From Mycobacterium sp. EPa45 (GTDB lineage Bacteria > Actinomycetota > Actinomycetes > Mycobacteriales > Mycobacteriaceae): a stretch of DNA of 64,000 bases. The first letter of the stretch is position 1; each line of letters begins with the position of its first letter. Shown here in pieces: positions 1-9,397 of this stretch. A program made the translations under genes and the position numbers. The notes below the pieces were generated by a model. It was given only the letters and a program-made list of their open reading frames with translations, was not told where the DNA came from and did no database searches. Where the stretch lies: NCBI RefSeq assembly GCF_001021385.1, contig NZ_CP011773.1, forward strand, positions 5,952,001-6,016,000. Reading direction: 5' to 3'.

Positions 1-2010
1 GAGATCCGGATGGCCCTGGCCCTGGACAAGGCGATCTCCAAGCCCGAAATCCTCACCCGGTACCTGAACCTGGTCTACTTCGGCAACGGGGCCTACGGAG
101 TCCAGGACGCGGCGAAGACCTACTTCGGTATCAATTCGACCGACCTGAATTGGCAGCAGGCCGCGCTGCTCGCAGGCATCGTGCAATCGACCAGCGCGCT
201 GAACCCGTACACCAACCCCGACGCCGCGCTCGCCCGCCGCAACGTCGTCTTGGACACGATGATCGAGAACCTGCCGGACCGGGCCGACGAGCTACGCGCC
301 GCCCGCCGGCAGCCGCTGGGCATCCTGCCGCAACCGAACTCATTGCCGCAGGGCTGCATCGCCGCCGGGGACCGAGGCTTCTTCTGCGACTACGTGCTGC
401 AGTATCTGGCCCGCGCGGGTCTGTCCAAGGACGATGTGGCGCGCAACGGCTACCTGATCCGCACCACCCTGGACCCGAAGGTCCAAGACAGCGTGAAGAA
501 GGCGATCGACACCGTCGCCAGCCCGAAGCTAGACGGCGTGGCCAGCGTGATGAGTGTCATCCAGCCCGGCAAGACCAGTCACAAACTGCTCGCGATGGGC
601 GACAACCGCGGATACGGCCTGCAGCTCGACGCCGGCCAGACCGTTCAGCCGCAGCCGTTCTCGTTGGCCGGTGATGGCGCGGGCTCGATCTTCAAGATCT
701 TCACCACCGCCGCCGCTCTGGAGATGGGCCTGGGCATCAACGCTCAGCTCGATGTGCCGGGGTCGTTCCAGGGCAAGGGCTTGGGTACCAGCAACACGCC
801 TGGTTGCCCGAAGGAGACCTGGTGTGTGAAGAACGCCGGCAACTACCGCAGCCCCATGAGCGTGACAGACGCGCTGGCGCAGTCACCGAACACCGCCTTC
901 GCGAAGCTGATCCAGCAGATCGGCGTCACCCGCGCCGTGGATATGGCGGTACGGCTGGGGTTGCGCTCCTATGCCGAGCCGGGCACAGCGCGCGCCTACC
1001 AGCCCGACAGCAATGAAAGCCTGGCCGACTTCGTCAAGCGCCAGAACCTTGGTTCGTTCACACTGGGACCGTTTGAGCTCAACGCACTCGAATTGTCCAA
1101 TGTGGCAGCCACACTGGCGTCTGGCGGTGTGTGGTGCCCGCCGAGCCCGGTGGACAAGATCTTCGATCGACACGGCCGTGAGGTCGCCGTCGAGACGCAG
1201 GCCTGCGAGCAGGTGGTACCCGAGGGGCTGGCCAATACCCTGGCCAACGGGCTGTCCAAGGACTCCACCGGCGGCACTGCGGCCGGTTCGGCCGGCTCGG
1301 TCGGCTGGAACCTGCCGATGTCAGGCAAGACCGGCACGACCGAATCACACCGCTCCTCAGGGTTTTTGGGATTCACCAACCAGTACGCCGCGGCCAACTA
1401 CATCTTCGACGACTCCACCAACCCGGGCGGCCTGTGTTCATTTCCCCTGCGCAAGTGCGGATACGGCAACCTTTACGGCGGCAATGAGCCGGCCCGGACA
1501 TGGTTCCTGGCGATGAAGCCGGTCGCCGAAGCCTTCGGCCCGGTCGTATTGCCGCCCGTCGACAAACGCTACGTCGACGGCGGCCCGGGCAGTGTGGTTC
1601 CCAGCGTCACCGGGCTGAGCTTCGATGCCGCCCGAAAGAGGTTGCGGGAAGCGGGTTTCCAAGTACCTGACCTGCCCACGCCGGTCAACAGCTACTCCTC
1701 GAAGGGTGCGGTCGTCGGGACGACGCCGTCAGGCAAGACCATCCCCGGTTCGATCATCACGATCAACACCAGCAACGGAATCCCGCCTGCGCCGCCCCCG
1801 GATCTCGGGCCGCCAACGCCTCCCCCACCGCCGGATGCCCCGCCGCCCGACGTCAACGTCATCAACATCCCCGGCCTGCCGCCCATCACGCTGCCGATGT
1901 TTCCGCCGCCGGCACCGCCGGCACCGGAACCTGCGCCGCCTCCGCCGCCGGCACCCGAGCCGCCGCCCCCGCCGCCCCCGCCGCCGGCCGACGCGCCCCC
2001 GCCGCCATAG
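1..2010 (+). CDS. ponA2: Class A penicillin-binding protein, PonA2 type (5' end outside window)
   Basis: Bifunctional peptidoglycan glycosyltransferase/transpeptidase of the cell envelope. The frame is open from base 1, so the N-terminus and most of the glycosyltransferase domain are missing. Residues are numbered from the ATG at 10. The end of the glycosyltransferase domain is visible near residues 1-100. The transpeptidase motifs are all present: SIFK with nucleophile S226, SPN at 292-294 and KTG at 440-442. A single PASTA domain spans about 529-593, followed by a proline-rich tail. The sequence closely resembles what I recall of M. tuberculosis PonA2 (Rv3682), including the PASTA domain. 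The neighbourhood differs, however (no whiB4 or Rv3683 beside it), so this may be a PonA2 paralogue, as M. smegmatis PonA3 is, rather than the orthologue. The stop codon TAG forms part of a possible -10 for the next gene. Confidence 0.9.
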   Translation, partial: EIRMALALDKAISKPEILTRYLNLVYFGNGAYGVQDAAKTYFGINSTDLNWQQAALLAGIVQSTSALNPYTNPDAALARRNVVLDTMIENLPDRADELRAARRQPLGILPQPNSLPQGCIAAGDRGFFCDYVLQYLARAGLSKDDVARNGYLIRTTLDPKVQDSVKKAIDTVASPKLDGVASVMSVIQPGKTSHKLLAMGDNRGYGLQLDAGQTVQPQPFSLAGDGAGSIFKIFTTAAALEMGLGINAQLDVPGSFQGKGLGTSNTPGCPKETWCVKNAGNYRSPMSVTDALAQSPNTAFAKLIQQIGVTRAVDMAVRLGLRSYAEPGTARAYQPDSNESLADFVKRQNLGSFTLGPFELNALELSNVAATLASGGVWCPPSPVDKIFDRHGREVAVETQACEQVVPEGLANTLANGLSKDSTGGTAAGSAGSVGWNLPMSGKTGTTESHRSSGFLGFTNQYAAANYIFDDSTNPGGLCSFPLRKCGYGNLYGGNEPARTWFLAMKPVAEAFGPVVLPPVDKRYVDGGPGSVVPSVTGLSFDAARKRLREAGFQVPDLPTPVNSYSSKGAVVGTTPSGKTIPGSIITINTSNGIPPAPPPDLGPPTPPPPPDAPPPDVNVINIPGLPPITLPMFPPPAPPAPEPAPPPPPAPEPPPPPPPPPADAPPPP

Positions 2011-2042
2011 GTTGTCGGACCGGCATGCGAACATATGTTCGT
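2008..2042 (+). promoter_or_regulatory. Putative dinB promoter with LexA (SOS) box
   Basis: A possible -10 (TAGGTT, 2008-2013) overlaps the stop codon of the upstream gene. Downstream lies the perfect 14-bp palindrome CGAACATATGTTCG (2028-2041). It matches the mycobacterial LexA consensus TCGAAC-N4-GTTCGA in every position except the two outermost. The box contains the ATG at 2035 and touches a GTG at 2041, so bound LexA would sit over the translation start. The motif is seen directly; LexA binding is inferred. Confidence 0.7.
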
Positions 2043-3240
2043 GTCCGGCGACCGGGCGACCATCCTGCACGCTGATCTCGACTCTTTCTACGCCTCGGTC
2101 GAGCAGCGCGATGACCCCACGCTGCGTGGCCGCCCGGTAATCGTGGGCGGTGGCGTGGTGCTCGCCGCCAGCTACGAGGCCAAGGCCTACGGAGTGCGCA
2201 CCGCAATGGGCGGTCACCAGGCCCGCCGGCTGTGCCCCGCGGCGGTGGTCGTACCGCCGCGGATGTCTGCCTACAGCCAGGCCAGCGACGATGTCTTTGC
2301 AGTCTTCCGCGACACCACACCGCTGGTCGAACCACTCTCGGTCGACGAGGCGTTTCTCGACGTGTCCGGCTTGCGGCGGCTGGCCGGTAACCCGGTGCAG
2401 ATCGGGGCGCGACTGCGCGAGGAGGTGCGCGACCGCGTCGGACTGCCCATCACGGTGGGCATCGCGCGTACGAAATTCCTGGCCAAGGTCGCCAGCCAGG
2501 AAGCCAAGCCCGACGGGCTGCTGCTGGTGCCGCCCGAGGGCGAGCTGGCATTCCTTCATCCGCTGCCGGTGCGCCGACTCTGGGGAGTGGGACCCAAGAC
2601 CGCCGACAAATTGCACGCGCACGGCATCGAGACCGTCGCCCAGGTTGCCGAACTCGGGGAGACCATGTTGGCGTCGATGGTCGGCCCGGCGATGGGCCGA
2701 CAGCTGTATTCGCTGTCGCGCAACATCGACCGGCGCCGCGTCGACACCGGCCGTCGCCGCCGCTCGGTCGGTGCCCAGCGGGCACTCGGCCGACGCCGGA
2801 TCACGCCCACTGAGCTGGATGCCGTGGTGATCGGCCTCGTCGACCGGATCACCCGCCGGATGCGCTCGGCGCAGCGCACCGGGCGAACAGTCGTGCTGCG
2901 CTTGCGTTTCGACGACTTCACCCGCATCACCCGCTCGCATACGATGGCCCGCGCCACCGGCTCCACCGCGCCGATCCTGGCCGCCGCACGCGGTCTGGTC
3001 GCAACGGCCGAACCGCTGATCGCCGAGCGCGGCATCACGCTGATCGGGTTCGCGGTATCGAATATCGACCCCGGCGGCGCGCAGCAGCTGGAACTACCTC
3101 TCGACGGCGCGCGCCCCGAGACACTGGACCTCGACGCCGCCGTCGACCGGGTTCGGCGGCGCTACGGCAATGCGGTGCTCACCCGCGGTGTGCTGGTCGG
3201 CCGGGACCCCGGCCTGGAGATGCCGCACCTGCCGGACTAG
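2035..3240 (+). CDS. dinB: Y-family DNA polymerase IV (DinB3-like)
   Basis: Error-prone translesion DNA polymerase. The first catalytic motif has D14 and D16 followed by F18-Y19, with Y19 at the steric-gate position that excludes ribonucleotides. The second motif is SVDEAFLD, and the helix-hairpin-helix thumb region (WGVGPKTADKL) follows. Near the C-terminus QLELPL (351-356) fits a beta-clamp binding motif. The 401-aa length is normal for full-length DinB. It differs from M. tuberculosis DinX and DinP as I recall them and probably corresponds to the DinB3 type of fast growers, also found near gltBD. ATG 2035 is taken as the start; GTG 2041 is an equally good alternative. It lies 24 bp after the PBP gene but appears to have its own LexA-type operator. 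It converges on the PHP gene, leaving 21 bp. Confidence 0.93.
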   Translation: MFVSGDRATILHADLDSFYASVEQRDDPTLRGRPVIVGGGVVLAASYEAKAYGVRTAMGGHQARRLCPAAVVVPPRMSAYSQASDDVFAVFRDTTPLVEPLSVDEAFLDVSGLRRLAGNPVQIGARLREEVRDRVGLPITVGIARTKFLAKVASQEAKPDGLLLVPPEGELAFLHPLPVRRLWGVGPKTADKLHAHGIETVAQVAELGETMLASMVGPAMGRQLYSLSRNIDRRRVDTGRRRRSVGAQRALGRRRITPTELDAVVIGLVDRITRRMRSAQRTGRTVVLRLRFDDFTRITRSHTMARATGSTAPILAAARGLVATAEPLIAERGITLIGFAVSNIDPGGAQQLELPLDGARPETLDLDAAVDRVRRRYGNAVLTRGVLVGRDPGLEMPHLPD

Positions 3241-3261
3241 CGAGTTGGCGCCCGTTGGCAA

Positions 3262-4266
3262 TTAGCTTGCGGCCCAACCCAACAGCTTCTCGACCGGCCA
3301 GGTGTTGACGATCCGTTCGACGGGCACGTCGCTGTCGACAGCACGCTGCGCACCGTAGCCGAGGAAGTCCAGCTGGCCCGGTGCGTGGGCATCGGTATCG
3401 ATCGAGAAGTTGCACCCGATATCCAACGCCAGCTTGAGCAGCCGGGTCGGCGGGTCACGCCGCTCGGGGCGCGAATTGATCTCTACGGCGGTGTTGTTGT
3501 CCCGGCACGCGGTGAACACCTTCTCGGCGTCGAACTTCGACTCCGGCCGCAGGCCGCGGCTACCGGTCACCAGCCGCCCTGTGCAGTGCCCGAGGACATT
3601 GACCCGAGAGTTCGTGACCGCGCGGATCATTCGCCGGGTCATCGACGGCTCGTCCATCGCCAGCTTCGAGTGCACGCTGGCGACGACGACATCGAGGCGG
3701 TCCAGCAGCTCGGGCTCCTGGTCCAGGGTTCCGTCTTCGAGGATGTCGACTTCGATGCCGGTGAGGATCCGGAAGGGCGCCATCGTCTCGCGGAGTTCGT
3801 CGATGACGTCGAGCTGATGGCGCAGCCGGTCGGGTGAGAGCCCGTTGGCGATGGTCAACCGCGGTGAGTGGTCGGTGAGCACGCAGTACTCGTGGCCCAG
3901 TGCAGCCGCGGCGGCCATCATCTCCGGGATCGGTGCCGAGCCGTCCGACCAATTCGAATGCAGATGCAGATCGCCTCGCAGCGCGGCGCGAATGTCGCCG
4001 CCACCGAGATCCTCGGCGCCGCCCCGCAACTCGACCAGCACGTCGGGTTCCTGGCCGGCCCAGGCCTGCGCGATCACCTTGGCCGTCTTCGGTCCGATGC
4101 CAGGCAGGCTCTGCCAGCTGTTGGCGCGGCCGTGCCGGTCGCGGGTCTGCTCGTCCAGCGCCTCGACGATGTCGGCGGCCTTGCGATAGGCCATCACGCG
4201 TCGGGAGTCTTCCCGCGCACGGTCCTTGTAGTACGCGATCTCACGCAGCGCGGCCACGGGGTCCAT
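3262..4266 (-). CDS. PHP-domain phosphoesterase (Rv3856c-like)
   Basis: A 334-aa protein with an N-terminal helix-hairpin-helix segment (LPGIGPKTAKVI, about 54-66) and a C-terminal PHP metal-dependent phosphoesterase domain starting near residue 99. Metal ligands are visible in HLHSNWSDG, TDHS, GIEVDI, SVHSK, GHCTG, EINS and DTDAH. The arrangement resembles the C-terminal half of bacterial PolX without the polymerase domain, which suggests nucleic-acid phosphate chemistry; the substrate is unknown. M. tuberculosis Rv3856c, also near gltBD, has nearly the same length. ATG 4266 is preferred over an upstream extension because homologues begin MDPVAALREIA. It is transcribed divergently from the ArsR gene. 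Confidence 0.85.
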   Translation of the reverse strand: MDPVAALREIAYYKDRAREDSRRVMAYRKAADIVEALDEQTRDRHGRANSWQSLPGIGPKTAKVIAQAWAGQEPDVLVELRGGAEDLGGGDIRAALRGDLHLHSNWSDGSAPIPEMMAAAAALGHEYCVLTDHSPRLTIANGLSPDRLRHQLDVIDELRETMAPFRILTGIEVDILEDGTLDQEPELLDRLDVVVASVHSKLAMDEPSMTRRMIRAVTNSRVNVLGHCTGRLVTGSRGLRPESKFDAEKVFTACRDNNTAVEINSRPERRDPPTRLLKLALDIGCNFSIDTDAHAPGQLDFLGYGAQRAVDSDVPVERIVNTWPVEKLLGWAAS

Positions 4267-4322
4267 GACTCCAGTGTGCCCCGCGCGGTCCGGACGATTT
4301 GCCTGGGAGACGGGATCCGGGA

Positions 4323-4350
4323 TACATTGGATTGAATATTTCGTCAATCC
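4323..4350 (+). promoter_or_regulatory. ArsR promoter and candidate operator
   Basis: A TACATT -10-like hexamer (4323-4328) is followed directly by an inverted repeat with perfect 7-bp arms, GGATTGA (4329-4335) and TCAATCC (4344-4350), around an AT-rich 8-bp centre. It lies just upstream of the arsR-like gene, where autoregulatory ArsR/SmtB operators are usually found. The repeat is visible; its role is inferred. Confidence 0.55.
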
Positions 4351-4376
4351 GTCAAGTGATCAATCCGAGGCTGCTT

Positions 4377-4754
4377 GTGCCCACCAACTTCCCCGGCGGC
4401 GGCGAGCGGCCGCTCTATGAGATCAAGGCCAACCTGTTCAAGGCGCTCGCGCACCCGGCCCGTATCCGCGTCCTGGAGATCCTGTCGGCCAGCGCCGGGC
4501 CGACACCGGTCAGCGAGATCCTCGCCGCCACCGATATCGAGCCCACGCTGCTCTCGCAGCACCTGGCAGTCCTGAAACGTCATCACGTCGTTTCGGCCGA
4601 ACGCACCGGCAATGCGGTCTACTACGAACTCGCCCATCCCTCGATCCGGGATCTGCTGGTGTCCGCCCGCGGCTTCCTGGCCGACACCCTCAAGGCGCGC
4701 CATGATCAACTCACGGCGTTCGACGCGCTACCGCCGGTGGGGAATCCGCGGTGA
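4377..4754 (+). CDS. ArsR-family winged-helix regulator
   Basis: A small (about 125 aa) ArsR/SmtB-type repressor. After a short leader the protein reads LFKALAHPARIRVLEIL, typical of helix 1-2, then a recognition helix with LLSQHLAVLKRHHVV and the beta-wing ERTGNAVYYEL. No metal-binding CxC pair is present in the alpha-3 helix, so a metal sensor of the ArsR/CmtR kind is not obvious; the ligand is unknown. The GTG at 4377 is preferred because GAGG lies 6 bases upstream, although the frame is open further 5'. The stop codon overlaps the SulP start (GTGA), which implies translational coupling and control of the transporter. Confidence 0.85.
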   Translation: MPTNFPGGGERPLYEIKANLFKALAHPARIRVLEILSASAGPTPVSEILAATDIEPTLLSQHLAVLKRHHVVSAERTGNAVYYELAHPSIRDLLVSARGFLADTLKARHDQLTAFDALPPVGNPR

Positions 4755-6394
4755 TCGCCAGGGCCACCGGTCAACTGGCGCGGCTGCTTCCCCGTCTCAG
4801 TGACTATGCCGACCTACCCCGGTCGTGGCGTCGGGACATCCTCGCCGGGATCACGGTGGGTGTGGTCGCGCTGCCACTGGCGCTGGCATTCGGCATCAGC
4901 TCCGGTGTCGGGGCGGCCGCCGGATTGATCACCGCGGTGATCGCGGGAGTGGTCGCCGCGGTGTTCGGCGGCTCCCACGTCCAGGTCTCGGGGCCGACGG
5001 GCGCGATGGCGGTGGTGCTTGCCCCCATCGTGGCTCAGCACGGCGTCGGCAGCGTCGCGCTGGTCACGGTGTCGGCCGGGGTGATCGTCCTGACCGCTGG
5101 CATCACCGGCCTGGGTCGCGCGGTGACATTCATTCCCTGGCCGGTCATCGAGGGCTTCACGCTCGGCATCGCGGCGATCATCTTCCTGCAGCAGGTGCCG
5201 GCCGCATTCGGCGTCGTCGCCCCGGCCGGGCAACGCACGCTGGCCGCCGCCTGGACGGTCACCGTCCATGCCGACTGGTCGTCGGCGTGGCGCACCCTGG
5301 CCGTCGTGGGCTTCGTCGCCGCCGTCATGGTCGCTCTGCCGCGACTGCACCGCGGCATTCCCGCATCGCTGACCGCCGTCGTCGCCGCCACCCTGATCGT
5401 GGTGGTGTTTCACCTCCAGGTGGGGACGATCGGGACCCTGCCGTCACATCTGCCCGCGCCCGTCATGCCGCACACTGACCCCGGCGCGCTGCGCACGCTG
5501 CTCGGCGCCGCAGTGGCCATCGCCGCGCTCGCCGCGATCGAATCGCTGCTGTCGGCGCGAGTGGCGGCGACCATGTCGCCTACCGGCCCCTACGATCCCG
5601 ACCGCGAACTCGTCGGGCAGGGTCTGGCGTCGATGGCGTCGGGGCTGTTCGGCGGCATGCCGGCCACCGGCGCGATCGCCCGCACCGCCGTCAACGTTCG
5701 CTCGGGAGCTCGCACCCGCGTGTCGGCCATCGCGCACTCGCTGTTGTTACTGGGCGTCGTCTACCTGGCCACCGGTCCAGTGGCGGCAATCCCGTTGTCC
5801 GCCTTGGCCGGAGTGCTGATGGTGACGTCGTTTCGGATGATCTCGGCGGCCACCATCCGCAAGATCGTCCGGTCCACCCGCTCGGACGCACTGGCGTTCG
5901 TTCTGACGGCCGTCATCACCGTGTGCTTCGACCTCGTCGAGGCAGTCGAGATCGGGATCCTCATCGCGGCGTTCTTCGCGCTGCGCACGGTGGCACGGCG
6001 CAGCAGCGTGGCCCGCGAGGATCTGCCCGGCCCACACCAGCCGGGCGACGAGCGCATCGCGCTGCTGCGGCTGGACGGCGCGATGTTCTTCGGTGCGGCC
6101 GAGCGCCTCTCCGCTGCGATCACCACTCACCCCGACGTGTCCGTCGTCATCATTCGCATGTCGCAGCTGGGCATGCTGGACGCCACCGGCGCCCACACTC
6201 TCGCCGAGATCACCGAGGAGCTCGAGGCGCAGGGGGTCACCGTCATCGTCAAAGGGGTGCAGCCCGAGCACATGTCCCTGCTCACGAACATCGGCATCCT
6301 CGACGCGCTGCGCCACGAGAACCACCTGATCGACTCCCTCGACGACGCGATCGCCCACGCACGATCCCACGTGACCCCGCTGGTTTATCCCTGA
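4751..6394 (+). CDS. SulP-family anion transporter with STAS domain
   Basis: A 547-aa inner-membrane transporter. The N-terminal two-thirds contains about a dozen hydrophobic segments, beginning with DILAGITVGVVALPLALAFG and the SGPTGAMAVVLAP signature of SulP proteins. A cytoplasmic STAS domain occupies about 434-535, with LGMLDATGA at the position of the anti-sigma-antagonist phosphorylation loop. SulP proteins move sulfate, bicarbonate or related anions by symport or exchange; the substrate cannot be read from sequence. It overlaps the ArsR stop by 4 bp. M. tuberculosis Rv3273 fuses a SulP to a carbonic anhydrase; that fusion is absent here. Confidence 0.9.
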   Translation: MIARATGQLARLLPRLSDYADLPRSWRRDILAGITVGVVALPLALAFGISSGVGAAAGLITAVIAGVVAAVFGGSHVQVSGPTGAMAVVLAPIVAQHGVGSVALVTVSAGVIVLTAGITGLGRAVTFIPWPVIEGFTLGIAAIIFLQQVPAAFGVVAPAGQRTLAAAWTVTVHADWSSAWRTLAVVGFVAAVMVALPRLHRGIPASLTAVVAATLIVVVFHLQVGTIGTLPSHLPAPVMPHTDPGALRTLLGAAVAIAALAAIESLLSARVAATMSPTGPYDPDRELVGQGLASMASGLFGGMPATGAIARTAVNVRSGARTRVSAIAHSLLLLGVVYLATGPVAAIPLSALAGVLMVTSFRMISAATIRKIVRSTRSDALAFVLTAVITVCFDLVEAVEIGILIAAFFALRTVARRSSVAREDLPGPHQPGDERIALLRLDGAMFFGAAERLSAAITTHPDVSVVIIRMSQLGMLDATGAHTLAEITEELEAQGVTVIVKGVQPEHMSLLTNIGILDALRHENHLIDSLDDAIAHARSHVTPLVYP

Positions 6395-6418
6395 CGACCT
6401 CCGGGTACAGGACGTGCC

Positions 6419-6682
6419 ATGTCGTCCCTGCAGTGGGTGATCGCCTATCTGTGCGCAGCAGCGCTCGTCGCCGGCGGCGCGATGGCGTTCGCCGCCTGGT
6501 CACGCAAGAGCGAATCAACCAATCCGAGCGTCACCGCCGTTCCAGCCGTTCTCGCAGGCGCGTTGTGGCCATTGATCGTTGCCGGCCTGGCCCAATGGCT
6601 GCTCGTGCACGCACTCGGCAAAGCGTTGCGCCGCGAGACCGTCCGCGGCGGCCAGCTGACCCAGCTGGACACCGCCGCCTGA
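6419..6682 (+). CDS. Small membrane protein, unknown function
   Basis: An 87-aa protein with two hydrophobic segments (about 6-26 and 41-64) separated by a short polar loop (WSRKSESTNPS), ending in a basic then acidic tail. No recognised domain. It starts 24 bp after the SulP gene on the same strand and could be co-transcribed with it. Codon use and GC-rich third positions match the neighbouring genes, which supports real coding. Confidence 0.65.
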   Translation: MSSLQWVIAYLCAAALVAGGAMAFAAWSRKSESTNPSVTAVPAVLAGALWPLIVAGLAQWLLVHALGKALRRETVRGGQLTQLDTAA

Positions 6683-6706
6683 CAGGTGTCCCTCAGCGAA
6701 CCGGAC

Positions 6707-6712
6707 TAGGCT
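6707..6712 (+). promoter_or_regulatory. Leaderless -10 element for LLM oxidoreductase
   Basis: TAGGCT lies 7 bases before the GTG at 6720, the spacing expected when transcription starts at or beside the start codon. The same TAGGCTCGAC decamer occurs before the gene at 49862. Confidence 0.5.
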
Positions 6713-6719
6713 CGACCCA

Positions 6720-7562
6720 GTGCAATTCGCCTTCAAGACTTCACCCCAAAACACCACGTGGCACGACATGCTGGCGGTTTGGCGTGCTGCCGATGACATC
6801 GACGTCTTCCATTCCGGCTGGACCTTCGATCACTTCTATCCGATCTTCTCGGACCCGACCGGCCCCTGCCTTGAGGGCTGGACCACCCTGACCGCGCTGG
6901 CGCAGGCGACCTCTCGGCTGCGGCTGGGCAATCTGGTCACCGGCATCCACTACCGGCACCCCGCCGTGCTGGCCAACATGGCCGCAGCGGTGGACATCAT
7001 CTCCGGCGGTCGCCTGGAGCTGGGCATCGGCGCCGGCTGGAACGAAGAGGAGTCCGGCGCCTACGGCATCGAACTGGGCAGCGTCAAGGAGCGCCTGGAT
7101 CGTTTCGAAGAAGGGTGTCAGGTGCTCATCGGCCTGCTCAGCCAGGAGACCACGTCGTTCGACGGCACGTTCTACCAGCTCAAGGACGCACGCAATGAGC
7201 CCAAGGGTCCGCAACGGCCACACCCGCCGATCTGCATCGGCGGCAGCGGCGAGAAGCGCACGCTGCGCATCGTCGCCAAGTACGCCCAGCACTGGAATTT
7301 CGCCGGCGGTACGCCCGAGGAGTTCGCCCACAAGCGCGACGTGCTGGCGTCCCACTGCGCGGACATCGGCCGCGACCCGAGCGAGATCATGCTCTCCGCG
7401 CACATCCGGCTCAGCGAGGACCACGATTACGCGAAGGCGATCGACGAAGCCGCGGCGCTGGCAGCCGAAGGCCTGGATCTGGCGATCGTCTATCTGCCCC
7501 CGCCCCACACTCCGGCGGTGTTGGAGCCACTGGCCGAAGCGATCCGGGAGTCGGGACTGTAG
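6720..7562 (+). CDS. LLM-class F420-dependent oxidoreductase
   Basis: A 280-aa luciferase-like (LLM) TIM-barrel oxidoreductase. Recognisable family segments are VTGIHYRHPAVLANMAAAVD, GRLELGIGAGWNEEE, a helix with RLDRFEEG, and PPICIGGSGEKRTLRIVAKYAQHWN. Mycobacterial members of this group generally use deazaflavin F420 to reduce or oxidise small organic substrates; the substrate here is unknown. Length is complete for the family. The GTG start is supported by the -10 element 7 bases upstream and by the short 5' gap after the membrane protein gene. Confidence 0.85.
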   Translation: MQFAFKTSPQNTTWHDMLAVWRAADDIDVFHSGWTFDHFYPIFSDPTGPCLEGWTTLTALAQATSRLRLGNLVTGIHYRHPAVLANMAAAVDIISGGRLELGIGAGWNEEESGAYGIELGSVKERLDRFEEGCQVLIGLLSQETTSFDGTFYQLKDARNEPKGPQRPHPPICIGGSGEKRTLRIVAKYAQHWNFAGGTPEEFAHKRDVLASHCADIGRDPSEIMLSAHIRLSEDHDYAKAIDEAAALAAEGLDLAIVYLPPPHTPAVLEPLAEAIRESGL

Positions 7563-7623
7563 ATAACAGCTTGGTAACGGCGGGCAAAGCTGCGCCGGCG
7601 TCAACCCGCCGCGAATTCAGTTG

Positions 7624-7764
7624 CTAGAAACCGAAGCGGACGAGTTCGTCGGCCGTAACGAGCCGCTCGTGCTTGGCCGGCCACTCGCGGCTTTTCACCG
7701 GGTGACGGAAGAAGGACCAGGCTATACGCCCGACCCGCGAACGAGATATCGGGTTGAGGTACAC
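7624..7764 (-). CDS. Possible 46-aa basic protein
   Basis: A short frame downstream of gltD. A GTG at 7764 has a good ribosome binding site (AGGAG at 7773-7777 on the minus strand, 8 bases away). The product is basic and aromatic, with segments SRSRVGRIAWSFFRHP and ERLVTADELVRFGF, and shows no signal peptide. A longer open frame reaches 7863, but the SD-supported start is more likely. The surrounding DNA is richer in A+T than the neighbouring genes. No function is recognised. This and the flanking intergenic bases are all I see in the 7563-7930 stretch. Confidence 0.45.
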   Translation of the reverse strand: MYLNPISRSRVGRIAWSFFRHPVKSREWPAKHERLVTADELVRFGF

Positions 7765-7930
7765 AAGGATCACTCCTGTGGTCGGATCTCGATTCAACCG
7801 GAGCCCCACGTTACCGCAACGCTCGCTCCAGCAATTAGAGCCAAAGCTAACCGCAAACGTCAATAGGCGCGCCGGTCAAAAAGCAGATGATTCTGCTGTT
7901 ACAGAAGTGATCAGAGTTTCCTATGGCTGA

Positions 7931-9389
<1,459 letters not shown>

Positions 9390-9397
<8 letters not shown>

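Noticed and set aside
1729..2940. 403-aa minus-strand open frame
   Set aside because: It runs across the 3' end of the PBP gene and into dinB; low-complexity Arg/Gly tail, no motif.
7621..7866. 81-aa plus-strand frame
   Set aside because: TTG start without a ribosome binding site; the opposite-strand 46-aa frame has a better start.
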